The translations under genes and the position numbers were made by a program. The notes under the pieces were generated by a model that worked only from the letters and a program-made list of their open reading frames with translations, ran no database searches and was not told where the DNA came from. A stretch of DNA of 64,000 nt, taken from the NCBI RefSeq assembly GCF_006494815.1, contig NZ_CP041091.1, positions 2,370,501-2,434,500 of the forward strand. Reading direction: 5' to 3'. Every line of letters begins with the position of its first letter. Positions within the stretch are counted from its first letter, which is position 1. Source of the stretch: Nocardioides sambongensis (GTDB lineage Bacteria > Actinomycetota > Actinomycetes > Propionibacteriales > Nocardioidaceae). Shown here piece after piece: positions 18,328-26,941 of this stretch.

Positions 18328-19191
18328 TCAGCCCGATCCGGTGGACGCGGCGTGCTCCTGCAGGATCTCCGCGGCGATCTCGAGGGTGGCCGCTCCGGCG
18401 GCGGTGGCCGGGTCGATCACGGCGAAGTGGTCGCCGTCGACCTCGACCAGGCGGGCCCGGCCACCGGCGGCCGTGGCGGCGGCGACGTAGTCGGCCGACT
18501 GGCTGATCGGGACGGTGCCGTCCTCGCGTCCGTGCACGCACCAGACCGGAACCGCGAGCGGGACCCCGCGGATCGGGTCGACCTCGCGGTCGGCCTCCCC
18601 GGCTGGGTGTCCCAGGAACGCCTCGACCGCGCCGCCGCCCAGTCCGGCGTCCGCCGCGGCCCGCAGGTCGAGCACCCCGGCCTGGCTGATCACGTGGCTG
18701 AGCCGGCCGCCGGCGCCCGCCCAGGTGACCAGGTGGCCACCCGCGGAGTGGCCCACGCCGAGCACCGGCACCGTGGCCACCTCGACCCCCACGTCCAGGC
18801 GGTCGAGGTGGGCGATCGCGGCCTGCACGTCGTCCAGTGTGGCGGGCACGCCCCCACCGTCGCCGACCCGCCGGTACTCGATGTTCCACACCGTCCAGCC
18901 GTTCGCGAGCAGCGCGTCCGCGACCGGTCGGCCGTACTCGATGCCGTACTGCGCCTTCCAGAAGCCGCCGTGCACCACCACCGCGACACCCTGCGGGGTG
19001 CCCTCGGGGACGGCGAGCTCGCCGTACTGGCTCGGGTGGTCGCCGTAGGCGTGTCGGCTGCCGCCGGTCGGGCCGCCGGTCGGGTCTGCTCGCTGCACGG
19101 GGACATCCTGCCCGCAGCCCGTCAGGGCTGGCGTCACCCCGACGGCGGCGAGCGTGGCGAGCCCCGCCCGGATCAGGGTGCGGCGTTGCAT
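18328..19191 (-). CDS. Alpha/beta-hydrolase (BD-FAE/esterase-like) exported lipoprotein
   Basis: The 287-residue protein starts MQRRTLIRAGLATLAAVGV with a Tat-like RR motif and a lipobox-like TGC. The catalytic pattern is HGGFWK (oxyanion), GVGHSAGGH (nucleophile Ser), HGREDGTVP (Asp) and GDHFAV (His). The HGGFWKAQYG segment resembles BD-FAE/kynurenine formamidase-like esterases. It lies six bases after the flavoprotein gene end on the same strand, and the YbdK-like gene lies just before it. The start at ATG 19191 is chosen because it begins at the signal. Confidence 0.85.
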   Translation of the reverse strand: MQRRTLIRAGLATLAAVGVTPALTGCGQDVPVQRADPTGGPTGGSRHAYGDHPSQYGELAVPEGTPQGVAVVVHGGFWKAQYGIEYGRPVADALLANGWTVWNIEYRRVGDGGGVPATLDDVQAAIAHLDRLDVGVEVATVPVLGVGHSAGGHLVTWAGAGGRLSHVISQAGVLDLRAAADAGLGGGAVEAFLGHPAGEADREVDPIRGVPLAVPVWCVHGREDGTVPISQSADYVAAATAAGGRARLVEVDGDHFAVIDPATAAGAATLEIAAEILQEHAASTGSG

Positions 19192-19234
19192 GGGGGTGGT
19201 TCGGGGCCGCCCAGGCCGCGGATGGGTCCGCCCC

Positions 19235-20320
19235 TCAGTCCGGGACACGGGTGCGCTCGACCAGGTCCGCCACCACCGCCTCCAGGGTGCCGCGACTCTC
19301 CCGCACCCGCCGCTGGCGGGTCGCGCCGCCGCCGCGAGCGAGCAGGCGCTCCATCAGGTCGGCGACCGCACCGTCGTCGCCCGCCTCCCCCAGGGCCGGC
19401 CGGATCCGGTGGACCAGGTCCTCGACCACCGCCCGTGCGGGTGCGAGCTCCATCCGGATCGGGTGGACCAGCTGACCGGACAGCCCGTAGCGGGAGGCCC
19501 GCCAGTTCGCCGCGCGCAGCAGGTCGCTGCGCCAGCGCTCGTCGGTGGTGAGCGCCCCGTCGGCGGCGGTGGCGACCAGGCCGCGGACGAGTGCGGCGAC
19601 GAGCAGCGCGTCGTCGAGGTCCGTGCACACGTCGGCCACGCGGACCTCGAGCGTCGGGTAGGCGGCCGACAGGCGAGCGTCGAAGTAGACCATTCCCTCG
19701 TCGAGCGCCGCGCCCCACTGCACGAGGGCGGCGCGCACGCGGTCGTACTCCGCGGACGAGCCGAACGCCTGACCGGTGCCGTTGGACGGCCAGCTCGACC
19801 ACACCTGGGTGCGCCAGCTGGCGTACCCGGTGTCCCGTCCGCGCACGTACGGCGAGTTGGCGCTGACCGCGACCAGCGCCGGCAGCCAGGGGGCGATCGC
19901 GTCGAGGGCGGCGACACCCTCCTGCGGTGCCACCTCCACGTGGACGTGCATCGCACAGGCGAGCGAGGTCCGGGCGAGCTCGCCGAACTCCTGACGGATG
20001 CGCTCGTAACGCGGGGCGCGCGTCACCTCGTCCCCCTCGTCCGCCAGGACCGGGGTCGGCACCGCGACGGCCGCGACACCCACGCTCTCGGCCACCGCGG
20101 ACGCGGCACGCCGTCGGGCGCGCAGCTGGTCGGCGAGCTCGTCCAGTCCGGTGCACGGGTCGGTGGCGGTCTCGACCTGGTAGCGGAAGAGCTCGGACTC
20201 CACCACCTCGGAGGTGTCCGCACGCTGGTCCCGCAGCGCCTCCGCGGCCACCGGCCGGGGGCGCCCACTGTCGGGGTCCACCAGCAGCAGCTCCTCCTCG
20301 ACGCCGAGTCTCCTCACCAC
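19235..20320 (-). CDS. YbdK-type carboxylate-amine (glutamate-cysteine) ligase
   Basis: The 361-residue protein is a GCS2 family member of the YbdK type: LGVEEELLLVDPD at the N-terminus, VESELFRYQVETATDP, and MHVHVEV for the metal site, then GRDTGYASWRTQVWSSWPS. Family members link glutamate to cysteine or other amines with ATP. It begins at GTG 20320. Related genes make ergothioneine precursors, but there is no egt cluster nearby, so the product is uncertain. Confidence 0.88.
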   Translation of the reverse strand: MVRRLGVEEELLLVDPDSGRPRPVAAEALRDQRADTSEVVESELFRYQVETATDPCTGLDELADQLRARRRAASAVAESVGVAAVAVPTPVLADEGDEVTRAPRYERIRQEFGELARTSLACAMHVHVEVAPQEGVAALDAIAPWLPALVAVSANSPYVRGRDTGYASWRTQVWSSWPSNGTGQAFGSSAEYDRVRAALVQWGAALDEGMVYFDARLSAAYPTLEVRVADVCTDLDDALLVAALVRGLVATAADGALTTDERWRSDLLRAANWRASRYGLSGQLVHPIRMELAPARAVVEDLVHRIRPALGEAGDDGAVADLMERLLARGGGATRQRRVRESRGTLEAVVADLVERTRVPD

Positions 20321-20369
20321 GATCGCGTCGTACCCGGCGCAGCCGTTCCGAGCCCTCGCCGCCGCGCGG

Positions 20370-20555
20370 TCACGGCCGATCGGCCCCCGGTCGGTCGTCC
20401 GGGCCGTCCAGACCCTCGTCGGGTCGCCGCCGCCGTAGGTCGCGTTGGATGCCCTCCGCGCGCTTGCGCTCGAACAGCAGGATCAGCACCACCATCCCGA
20501 TCGTCACCAGGACGGTGACCACCAGCGAGAAGAGGGTCACTCCGGTCACCTCCAC
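20370..20555 (-). CDS. Small single-pass membrane protein
   Basis: A 61-residue protein from GTG 20555 with one hydrophobic segment (TLFSLVVTVLVTIGMVVLIL) followed by a basic, charged tail (FERKRAEGIQRDLRRRRPDE). This is a typical small inner-membrane protein with its C-terminus in the cytoplasm. No family is recognised. It is on the same strand as the YbdK-like ligase, 50 bases upstream of it, and may be co-transcribed. Confidence 0.65.
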   Translation of the reverse strand: MEVTGVTLFSLVVTVLVTIGMVVLILLFERKRAEGIQRDLRRRRPDEGLDGPDDRPGADRP

Positions 20556-20623
20556 CGGTCACGGCCGAAACATTCGCACCCGTCTCCCACCAAACCACGC
20601 GGCGCAAGGGCGCCGGCGGCAGG

Positions 20624-20674
20624 AAAAAGCCCTGACGGCCTGGGCCGCGCATTCAGCGCAGACCAAGCCGTCAG
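20624..20674 (-). terminator. Intrinsic terminator, probably the original ssrA terminator
   Basis: On the minus strand, CTGACGGCTTGG (20674-20663) pairs with CCAGGCCGTCAG (20643-20632) with one wobble, followed by GGC and five T. This is a classic Rho-independent terminator, placed about 10 bases from the attL core. Before integration it would have followed ssrA directly. Confidence 0.8.
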
Positions 20675-20684
20675 AGTCCCATCT

Positions 20685-20701
20685 GTGGAGCTGGCGGGAA
20701 T
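20685..20701 (+). repeat. attL, 17-bp core direct repeat
   Basis: GTGGAGCTGGCGGGAAT is identical to 41717-41733, which is the 3' end of ssrA. At this end it is followed by island sequence instead of the tmRNA body. The two copies bound the island. Confidence 0.9.
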
Positions 20702-21123
20702 GCACTAACTACCGCAAAGATGCAGGTCAACGGCGTTTAATGCATAGCACATGAAATGTTGCGTCATGACGTTGCGTCGAAGCCCATATTTGTAGCTTCA
20801 CTTTCCTGCTAACGATGACACCCGCCCAGCCAACGTCGCCCGCGCGCAAGTAGCAGCGGTTGGAGCAGGACAGCACCGTGCGTGCGGCAACGTTGTGTCC
20901 TTGCGCTCACCACCCGTTAGACCGCAGCGAGGAGCGTCTCGCACACGCCTAGCGGTCGGGTCGTGCGACCTCATTGACACGGGTCGGCAATGCGCGAAGG
21001 CAGGCGAAGCACCACGGTAGGTTGGTCTCGTTCAGCTGCAGTTTGGTGATGTGTCGGCGGCTGTCTCTACAGTCACGGTCGCACCCACGGAGGCCAGGCA
21101 GGCACAGGAGAGTTGTAGAACCG
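20702..21123. other. Left-end noncoding region with integrase arm sites
   Basis: No convincing gene lies here. TGCAGGTCAACGGCGTTTA (20721-20739) is almost the same as TGCAGGTCAGTGGCGTTTA at the right end. GTTGCGTC occurs twice (20758-20765, 20771-20778), as it does at the right end. These look like integrase arm-binding sites. The rest presumably holds the promoter of the methyltransferase gene. Confidence 0.7.
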
Positions 21124-22263
21124 ATGAGCGAGTCTTCCGCGAAAGCACGGCGCGACGACGCCGACCCTCAAGCAGCACGTCCGACACTGTCGGCGGCGTC
21201 AGTGGGCCAGCTCGAAGACTGGGAGTCGCAGCTCGCTGAACCGCAACTCACCTTCACTCCAGGCGATGCGCGTGAGACCGGCTTGCCGGACAACTCCGTG
21301 GACCTGATCGTGACCTCGCCGCCCTACTGGAACAAGCGTGACTACGGGCATGCGGATCAGATCGGTCAGGAGACCACACCGGAGGCGTATGTCAACGCGA
21401 TCCTTGATTGCCTGGACGAGTGGCGGCGCGTGTTGAGGCCTCACGGATCAGTGTTTCTCAACGTCGGCGACACGTACCACAAGAAGTCCCTGCTCGGCAT
21501 TCCTGGGCGCATCGAGTGGGACGCGGTGAACAACCGTCGCTGGTTCGTGCGCAACCGCATCATCTGGGCCAAGGAGTCGGGCATGCCCGATCCCGTGAAG
21601 AACCGCCTCGCCAACCGTCATGAGTACGTCATCCACCTGACCGCGAAGCCCAACTACTACTACGACCTCGCGGGCTACTCCGCCGAGATGGGCAACGGCG
21701 CTAACCCCGGCGACGTGTGGACGATCAATCCCGAGCGCAACATGGGGCAGCACCTTGCGCCCTACCCCAAGGAACTCGTACGCCGCGCAGTCCTTCTCGC
21801 TGCTCCCCTGCAGGTGTGCGGCGAGTGCGGCGCGCCTCGTCAGCGCGTCATCGAGCGCACGGGCGAGCTCGATCCCAAGCGGCCGCAAGCTCGACGCGCG
21901 ATGGAGCTCGCGAAGGAGCGCGGGCTCACTCCCGCTCACATTCGAGCGATCCAGGCGTTCGGCGTGTCAGACGTCGGTAAGGCCACGAAGTACCAGAACG
22001 GCACGGGGCGTAACAGCCTCGATGTGCAGCGCCTCGCTGCCGAAGCGAAGCTCGCACTGGGCGGGTACTTCCGCGAGTTCACCTTCGGTAACAAGCGCAC
22101 TGTGGGATGGACTGATTGCGGTCACGGGCAGCCCACTCGCGGCGTCGTATTCGATCCGTTCGCTGGTACGGGCACGACGCTCAAGACGGCAGTGGCGGAG
22201 CGGCGCGATGCGATCGGCGTTGACCTGGTTCCGCTCATGAACAAGCCGGACGTGGGCGCTTAG
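21124..22263 (+). CDS. Beta-class DNA methyltransferase (N4-cytosine or N6-adenine)
   Basis: The 379-residue protein has catalytic motif IV near residue 64 (TSPPYWNKRDYG) before the AdoMet motif I at the C-terminus (DPFAGTGTTLKTAVAERR), the order of the beta group. TSPPYW favours N4-cytosine but does not exclude N6-adenine. A small insert has CGECGAP and a distant Cys-Gly-His, probably a zinc ribbon. Start ATG 21124 has AGGAGAG upstream. It faces the McrBC-like operon, and their ends overlap by four bases (22260-22263). It probably protects host DNA from that module, or acts as a solitary modification enzyme. Confidence 0.9.
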   Translation: MSESSAKARRDDADPQAARPTLSAASVGQLEDWESQLAEPQLTFTPGDARETGLPDNSVDLIVTSPPYWNKRDYGHADQIGQETTPEAYVNAILDCLDEWRRVLRPHGSVFLNVGDTYHKKSLLGIPGRIEWDAVNNRRWFVRNRIIWAKESGMPDPVKNRLANRHEYVIHLTAKPNYYYDLAGYSAEMGNGANPGDVWTINPERNMGQHLAPYPKELVRRAVLLAAPLQVCGECGAPRQRVIERTGELDPKRPQARRAMELAKERGLTPAHIRAIQAFGVSDVGKATKYQNGTGRNSLDVQRLAAEAKLALGGYFREFTFGNKRTVGWTDCGHGQPTRGVVFDPFAGTGTTLKTAVAERRDAIGVDLVPLMNKPDVGA

Positions 22264-23648
22264 ACCGCGTCCACACCTGACAGCCGCGCCATGGTGCGGG
22301 CCATGTCTTCAAGGGCGGCATCTAGCCCAGTGTCGGTCGACAGATCGAGTCGGTAGTCGTAAACGTCGATGGTGCGCACGCGGCCCACGTACGCGAGGCC
22401 CTTGGTGCCCTTGATCCACGGGTGAATGAGCACGGTGAATGACAGGTTGTACCGCAGCGCATACGTGACTGCTTGCTCAACTTCACCGCGTTCCGGCAGT
22501 ACGTCGTCGGCCTTCGCGCGACTTCCATGCGCGGTGTTCTTCACCTCTGCAACGAGTGGAACCGCACCATCGGGTAGACGAAACACCACGTCAGGCTGCG
22601 CGCGCCCTTTGTCCTGCGTCGAGAGGGCGGTGAGCGGCACTCCGAACGGGGCGGGCACAGTGTCGGGCACGTCGTAGAGGTCAACGTAGCCGTCTGTGTT
22701 GCCGTCGAGCACGTCGACGGGCCAGCCGGCCTTCTCGCTTGTACGTGCCAGGCTCACGCGCACGAAGTTCTCGAAGAGCTTGTTGGTGTCGATGAGTAGC
22801 GAGCCAAGCTGCACATCGCTACCTCCGAGGTCAAGTGCCAGTCCTGTCTCACGCAAGATCGCGACCGACAAGTCGAGGGCGGGCTTGTAGTAGTTGCGGG
22901 AGTCTGGAAGGGGCTCGTGCCCAGCGACGCGTCGGTCGTTCAGAAAGCGGTAGTCGCGATCGAAGGTCACCTCTTCGAAGGCTGCGAAATGGCCCGCGAG
23001 GCGCGCCAGACGTGCGCGATTGCCCTTTCGGGGTTGCGCCCGCACCTGGTTGAGGTAGTCATACACGACCTCCATTGCCGCGAGTACGCAGCGGTTCAAG
23101 GCGGTGTCCACCGTTCGCTCGAACCATGTGAAAGCTGCCTTGTTGGGCACTCCACGAGCAGTGAAACGCTGCATCGTCTGCGTGGCAAGCAATCTTCCGC
23201 GAGGGTGGGCACCTTCTCCGGTCCGCTGCGCGTACTCGCGGTGCAGTCCGGCGTCGAGGATCGCGTCGACGTAGGCGAGTAACGCGTCGGCGTACAGGTT
23301 CATGGACCACTCGTCTGCGCGTCCACGTGCCGCGTAGTCGCGAATGGCGGTCAGCGGCAACACCGCGTGCCCAGTGTCGATGACCATGCGAGTGAGGTTG
23401 GCAATGGGGACTCGCGGCTTCACTCGCACGACTACCTGGTCGTTGAGCGGAATGACTCCGACGAAGGACGTTGCCTGTAGGCGAAGCCGACCCTTGCTGA
23501 AGTTGGCTCGCATCACGTCGCGGCCGTCGATCTCGGCGTTCAGAATCGCCTCGTGGCCCTCACCTAGCCACAGGCGCGCGTCTATGTCGAGCTGCTCGTA
23601 CTCCACGCAGTCGACATAGACGACACCATCCCGCTCACGAACCTTCAC
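22260..23648 (-). CDS. mcrC: McrC-like PD-(D/E)xK nuclease subunit
   Basis: The 462-residue protein matches the McrC family (DUF2357-like N-terminal plus nuclease): FVGVIPLNDQVVVRVKPRVP, then LLIDTNKLFENFVR, and the catalytic core QPDVVFRLPDGAVPLVAEVK with Asp and the E-V-K. In McrBC the McrC subunit cuts DNA when McrB hydrolyses GTP. Its GTG start overlaps the McrB-like stop (GTGA), so both are made together. The family call is strong; whether it cuts methylated DNA or needs protection by the partner methylase is unknown. Confidence 0.85.
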   Translation of the reverse strand: MKVRERDGVVYVDCVEYEQLDIDARLWLGEGHEAILNAEIDGRDVMRANFSKGRLRLQATSFVGVIPLNDQVVVRVKPRVPIANLTRMVIDTGHAVLPLTAIRDYAARGRADEWSMNLYADALLAYVDAILDAGLHREYAQRTGEGAHPRGRLLATQTMQRFTARGVPNKAAFTWFERTVDTALNRCVLAAMEVVYDYLNQVRAQPRKGNRARLARLAGHFAAFEEVTFDRDYRFLNDRRVAGHEPLPDSRNYYKPALDLSVAILRETGLALDLGGSDVQLGSLLIDTNKLFENFVRVSLARTSEKAGWPVDVLDGNTDGYVDLYDVPDTVPAPFGVPLTALSTQDKGRAQPDVVFRLPDGAVPLVAEVKNTAHGSRAKADDVLPERGEVEQAVTYALRYNLSFTVLIHPWIKGTKGLAYVGRVRTIDVYDYRLDLSTDTGLDAALEDMARTMARLSGVDAV

Positions 23649-24640
23649 TGCGTGTCAGTCTCGCCCGCGGCCGCCGAAGCTTCGTCGCTCTCATCCTCGA
23701 CGGGCTCGGCAGGCTGACGCCGCGCTGGTCCCTCCAGCACGTGACGCCACGCCGTTTCGAGATCTGCCCTCCTGTTCTCGTCGCGGCGGAAGGCTCGCTC
23801 GACCAGGTACTTGAGCTGGTAGTCCCACACATCTTGCAAAGACTCCTCGTCGCTCGCAGCCGAGAAGTAGGCGTGTCCCACCGCGGCGGCGGGGTTGTTC
23901 TGCGCGTAACCGTTGATGCGTCCAAACCAGGCGAGCAGCCGGCGGCGCAGCGCTTCGTCCATGTCGTTCTGCAGGAGTATCGCTTCGAGTACGTCTTGCT
24001 CAGGGTCCATCGTGACCTTGGCGAAGCGCCGCTGGAAGGCAGCGTCAACCTCATCGACGCCTCGGTCGAAGGGGTTCATCGTGGCGATGATGACGAAGTT
24101 AGTCGGCACGAAGATCTCTTGGCCGTTGGCAATGCGGAACGGCAGCTTGCGCTTGGTGCGCTCTACGTAGGTGAGAGCTTCGCCGAAGACCCGGCCGACG
24201 TCTGCGCGCGAAAGCTCGTCGATGACGAGGACATGCAGCTCATCGTCAGGACGGTCTTTGCCTCTTTCGACTAGTTCGAGGAACGGACCTGGCTTGAGAG
24301 TGAACCCCGTAGTCGTCGGAGCGAAGCCCAGCATGAAGTCCTCGTACTGGTAGCTCGCGTGGAACTGCACGAACCGGTACCGCTCCGTATCGCGGTCAGT
24401 CATGTGGTCCGCGGCCGCAGCCGCGTAGAAGGACTTCGACGTGCCAGGCGGGCCGGAGAGGATCACGCCGCCAAAGATCTTCGCGAGGCGCATGATCTCG
24501 ACCACGCGCGGGTGGTCGGCTGGCACCTCGGGGGCGTCTGGCGCGGATGAAGCATGAGTTGTCTGCGCCTTCGCTTCCACACCGATGCCCAGATCGTCAG
24601 CGGACAGAGTGCGCACGCCGGCCACCAACGACTCAAACAT
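23645..24640 (-). CDS. mcrB: McrB-like AAA+ ATPase/GTPase
   Basis: The 331-residue protein has Walker A (GPPGTSKS, residues 63-70), Walker B with VLVIDELSRADVG, and the McrB-like TMNPFDRGVDEVDAAFQRR that corresponds to the MNTADRS signature. Only about 60 residues precede the ATPase, so the N-terminal DNA-binding domain of E. coli McrB is missing. Target recognition must come from elsewhere, perhaps the upstream gene. The start is ATG 24640, overlapping the end of that gene. Confidence 0.85.
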   Translation of the reverse strand: MFESLVAGVRTLSADDLGIGVEAKAQTTHASSAPDAPEVPADHPRVVEIMRLAKIFGGVILSGPPGTSKSFYAAAAADHMTDRDTERYRFVQFHASYQYEDFMLGFAPTTTGFTLKPGPFLELVERGKDRPDDELHVLVIDELSRADVGRVFGEALTYVERTKRKLPFRIANGQEIFVPTNFVIIATMNPFDRGVDEVDAAFQRRFAKVTMDPEQDVLEAILLQNDMDEALRRRLLAWFGRINGYAQNNPAAAVGHAYFSAASDEESLQDVWDYQLKYLVERAFRRDENRRADLETAWRHVLEGPARRQPAEPVEDESDEASAAAGETDTQ

Positions 24641-25447
24641 CGCTCGGCTCCTCTTCGACGGGCGTGAACTCCGCACTCAGCTCGGGCGTCACTTCTTCGA
24701 ACCATTCAAAGTCGACGTCGGGCACCTCCGTCGAGAACAGCGGTTCGAACTCGTCGTCGGCGTCGACTGGGTAGTCAAAGCGATCTCGAAAGGCGTCGAT
24801 CACGTCATCAGCAGTCGGTGCGTCGCTGAGCACAAACCCGTCGTTGCGCAGAAAGTACGCTCCAAGGGCCAGCGCCGATACCTTCGCCCCGTAGAGCATG
24901 TCCGTGAGCGCTCGCTGCACGTGGTCATCAGGCATCGCGTATGCGCCTCCACCAGGCACTTCAAGCCAGGACACCTGACGACCGATCGAGCCAGGCGACC
25001 AGCTGCCCGCGATGTTGCTTGCCCGCCAGAACGTGGCAAGCGGCCCAGCGTCTCGCTTTCCGCGACTGATCAGTGGGAAGTAGTTCGGCTTCGTCGGATG
25101 GCCCGGCATCTCGATGAGCTTGAGCATCTCGCTTGAGCCACTGGATGCCGAGTCGAGTAGTCCCGCGCGGGCCTGCTCACGTAGATACAGGTACGGGACA
25201 AAGGTCGGGTGGAGCTTCTGCTCTCCGAGCGTGTCGATGCCCCAGCGCACCGCGGCGATGGTGAGCACATGTGTCGGATCGTCTTGGTCTGGCACGTTGG
25301 CCAGGCTACTTGCGATGAGCGCCGCGGCAGTGTCTTTCCGCCTCCTAGTTGCCGGGCGTATCCCATGCGCGACGTGACTTCGGGCAAATGGGCGTGCGAC
25401 CAAGAAGGTTGGCGGGGAACTCTTCGTGCCAGGCCGTAGTTGGTCAC
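24633..25447 (-). CDS. Unknown protein of the McrBC-like operon (frameshifted)
   Basis: The N-terminal part reads from GTG 25447 (VTNYGLARRVPRQPSW... MGYARQLGGG), then the frame changes near 25338, where one extra base in GGAAAG restores KDTAAALIASSLANVPDQDD. The repaired protein is about 271 residues. It is soluble, has no recognised domain, and its C-terminus is acidic (DADDEFEPLFSTEV). The start overlaps the previous stop as GTGA and the end overlaps mcrB by 8 bases. It may supply target recognition to the short McrB-like partner (inference). Confidence 0.7.
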
Positions 25448-25665
25448 GTCGCCGGTCGTCGGTCCTTGTTGAACTTGAACGGCCGCACGGGGACAGTCGC
25501 GCCGTAAGGACTCGCCCACACGAGTCCGACAGCAGCCCTCCCCTGATCGTCAGACAGCCAGCGCTCGCACTCGCGCAGGCCACAGTGAGCGCACTCCGTG
25601 ACGAAGGTGTCTCCGCTCCGCTCTCCCGGCTGCCACGAGTGATTGCTACGGCCTTTCGTGGTCAC
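25444..25665 (-). CDS. Small CxxC protein in the restriction operon
   Basis: A 73-residue ORF from GTG 25665 with a CAHCGLREC zinc-ribbon-like motif and a basic C-terminus (RPFKFNKDRRPAT). It overlaps the end of the recombinase gene by 20 bases and the start of the next gene by GTGA. Both overlaps argue for a real gene and a coupled operon. No family is recognised. It might bind DNA or zinc. Confidence 0.55.
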   Translation of the reverse strand: MTTKGRSNHSWQPGERSGDTFVTECAHCGLRECERWLSDDQGRAAVGLVWASPYGATVPVRPFKFNKDRRPAT

Positions 25666-26272
25666 GTCTGGATGGTCCCACCGTTGAGCCCCGAAGGACG
25701 AGAGTGCCGTCGAGCGCTCGGTGCAGCGTCGACCGCGAGACGCCCAGCTCCCGAGCGACTTGAGCCTTCGACAAGCCGAGAGCCAGTCGAGCCTTCGCTT
25801 CATCTACCTGAGCGGCAGCGAGTACGGGCTGTCGTCCTGTGTACTTGCCTTGCTGCTTCGCCTTCGCGATACCCTCAGCCTGTCGCTGCCGGATGACGCT
25901 GCGCTCGAACTCCGCAACCGCGCCCATGACGTGCAGCAGGAGCGTGCTCATCGGGTCGTCGTGATGCGGCACGAAGTCGAGTCGTTCCTTCGTGAAGCTG
26001 ACGGTGACGCCCTTGCCGTTCAGTTCCTTGACGAGCGCCAGCAGGTCGGTGAGCGAGCGCGCCAAACGGTCCATGCTCCACACGCGCACGGTGTCGCCGT
26101 CGCGTACGTAGGCGATGAGTTCGGTGAGCACTGGCCGCTGACGTGTCGCAGCGCTCGCGTACTCCTCGAAGACGCGATCGGCGTGCTCGCGAAGCTCGTC
26201 CTGGCGGTCGAGTTGCTGGGTGTCGCTGCTGACTCGCAGATAGGTGACTGTCTGGCCGTGGGTGTTGCTCAT
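25646..26272 (-). CDS. Serine recombinase (resolvase/invertase type)
   Basis: The 208-residue protein is a small serine recombinase: VTYLRVSSDTQQLDRQ holds the catalytic Ser (residue 15), WSMDRLARSL is the second signature, and SKAQVARELGVSRSTLHRAL is a C-terminal helix-turn-helix. It starts at ATG 26272. It is in front of the restriction operon. It may move or invert that module, or resolve dimers of the excised element. It is not the main integrase, which is the tyrosine enzyme at the right end. Confidence 0.92.
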   Translation of the reverse strand: MSNTHGQTVTYLRVSSDTQQLDRQDELREHADRVFEEYASAATRQRPVLTELIAYVRDGDTVRVWSMDRLARSLTDLLALVKELNGKGVTVSFTKERLDFVPHHDDPMSTLLLHVMGAVAEFERSVIRQRQAEGIAKAKQQGKYTGRQPVLAAAQVDEAKARLALGLSKAQVARELGVSRSTLHRALDGTLVLRGSTVGPSRRDHERP

Positions 26273-26302
26273 GGGCCTGGACCTTCCGTGCGGTGGTGTC
26301 GC

Positions 26303-26315
26303 AAATATCGGAGTC
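26303..26315 (-). promoter_or_regulatory. CGATATT element upstream of the recombinase
   Basis: Minus strand GACTCCGATATTT, about 30 bases before the recombinase start. It is one of six copies of a shared island motif. Confidence 0.5.
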
Positions 26316-26436
26316 GGCCCGTGTGACACGACGTTGTTGCGCGGCACGAGGTGGCGCTTTGGCTGCAGCCCAAAACGACGATGCCGAGCCTCAACGCATT
26401 TTCACGTTCCGGCGCCGACGGCTGTAGAAGCATCCC

Positions 26437-26619
26437 CTAGGCACGGGGTCGACTCTTCGACAGCGGTAATGGAAGTGTGTGACCGAACATGAATCGTTCG
26501 TAACCGAGGCGCGCAGCAGATGCTGAGCCGTAGTGCTCAACCAGCTCACCGCGCTGACAACGGTCAACGTTTCTGCAAATTTCTGCGTCGCCCTTGCCGT
26601 TGATGTGAAACTTCCTCAT
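26437..26619 (-). CDS. Small protein with KFHIN...HYG domain
   Basis: A 60-residue protein from ATG 26619: MRKFHINGKGDAEICRNVDR, then CQRGELVEHYGSASAARLGY. The pattern K-F-H-I, an internal Cys pair and H-Y with an Ala-rich helix recurs in small proteins and N-terminal domains of actinobacterial phages and plasmids, though I cannot confirm the family. The gene at 28177-28869 starts with a related region. A GGAGC-like ribosome-binding site and the shared CGATATT element precede it. Function is unknown. Confidence 0.6.
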   Translation of the reverse strand: MRKFHINGKGDAEICRNVDRCQRGELVEHYGSASAARLGYERFMFGHTLPLPLSKSRPRA

Positions 26620-26655
26620 AGCCTTGCTCCTTGGTCGTAGTTGATGAAGGCATAA

Positions 26656-26664
26656 GGAATATCG
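26656..26664 (-). promoter_or_regulatory. CGATATTCC element upstream of the small KFHIN gene
   Basis: Minus strand CGATATTCC, about 37 bases before ATG 26619. It lacks the ACTC part seen in three other copies. Confidence 0.45.
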
Positions 26665-26941
26665 CTTCGGCGCCGTGTGAGCGCAATCAAGCGAGACGAT
26701 CTGTAGGCGGTGGCGCATCAGTCAGTCATTGACTCACTTCAAGCAGCGCACGGGCCAACTCAGGGATGTGATCATCGCGAACTGCGTGACGAGGGACGCA
26801 GGCGGGGACGACAGCTCGCGGCTCGAACCGAGAAGCGACGGGTCCGAGGGCGTTCACTATGTCGCGGACGCTCCTGACCATCCAAGTGACCAACGACCTG
26901 CGAAGCTTTCGGTCCGAACACTGTCGGAGGCAGCAGGTAAC

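Noticed and set aside
20974..20979. TTGACA as a promoter -35 for the methyltransferase
   Set aside because: No good -10 element is found at a suitable distance.
26729..26941. N-terminal extension of the PycTM-like protein
   Set aside because: The frame is open, but composition is poor, starts lack ribosome-binding sites, and the family begins near 26942.
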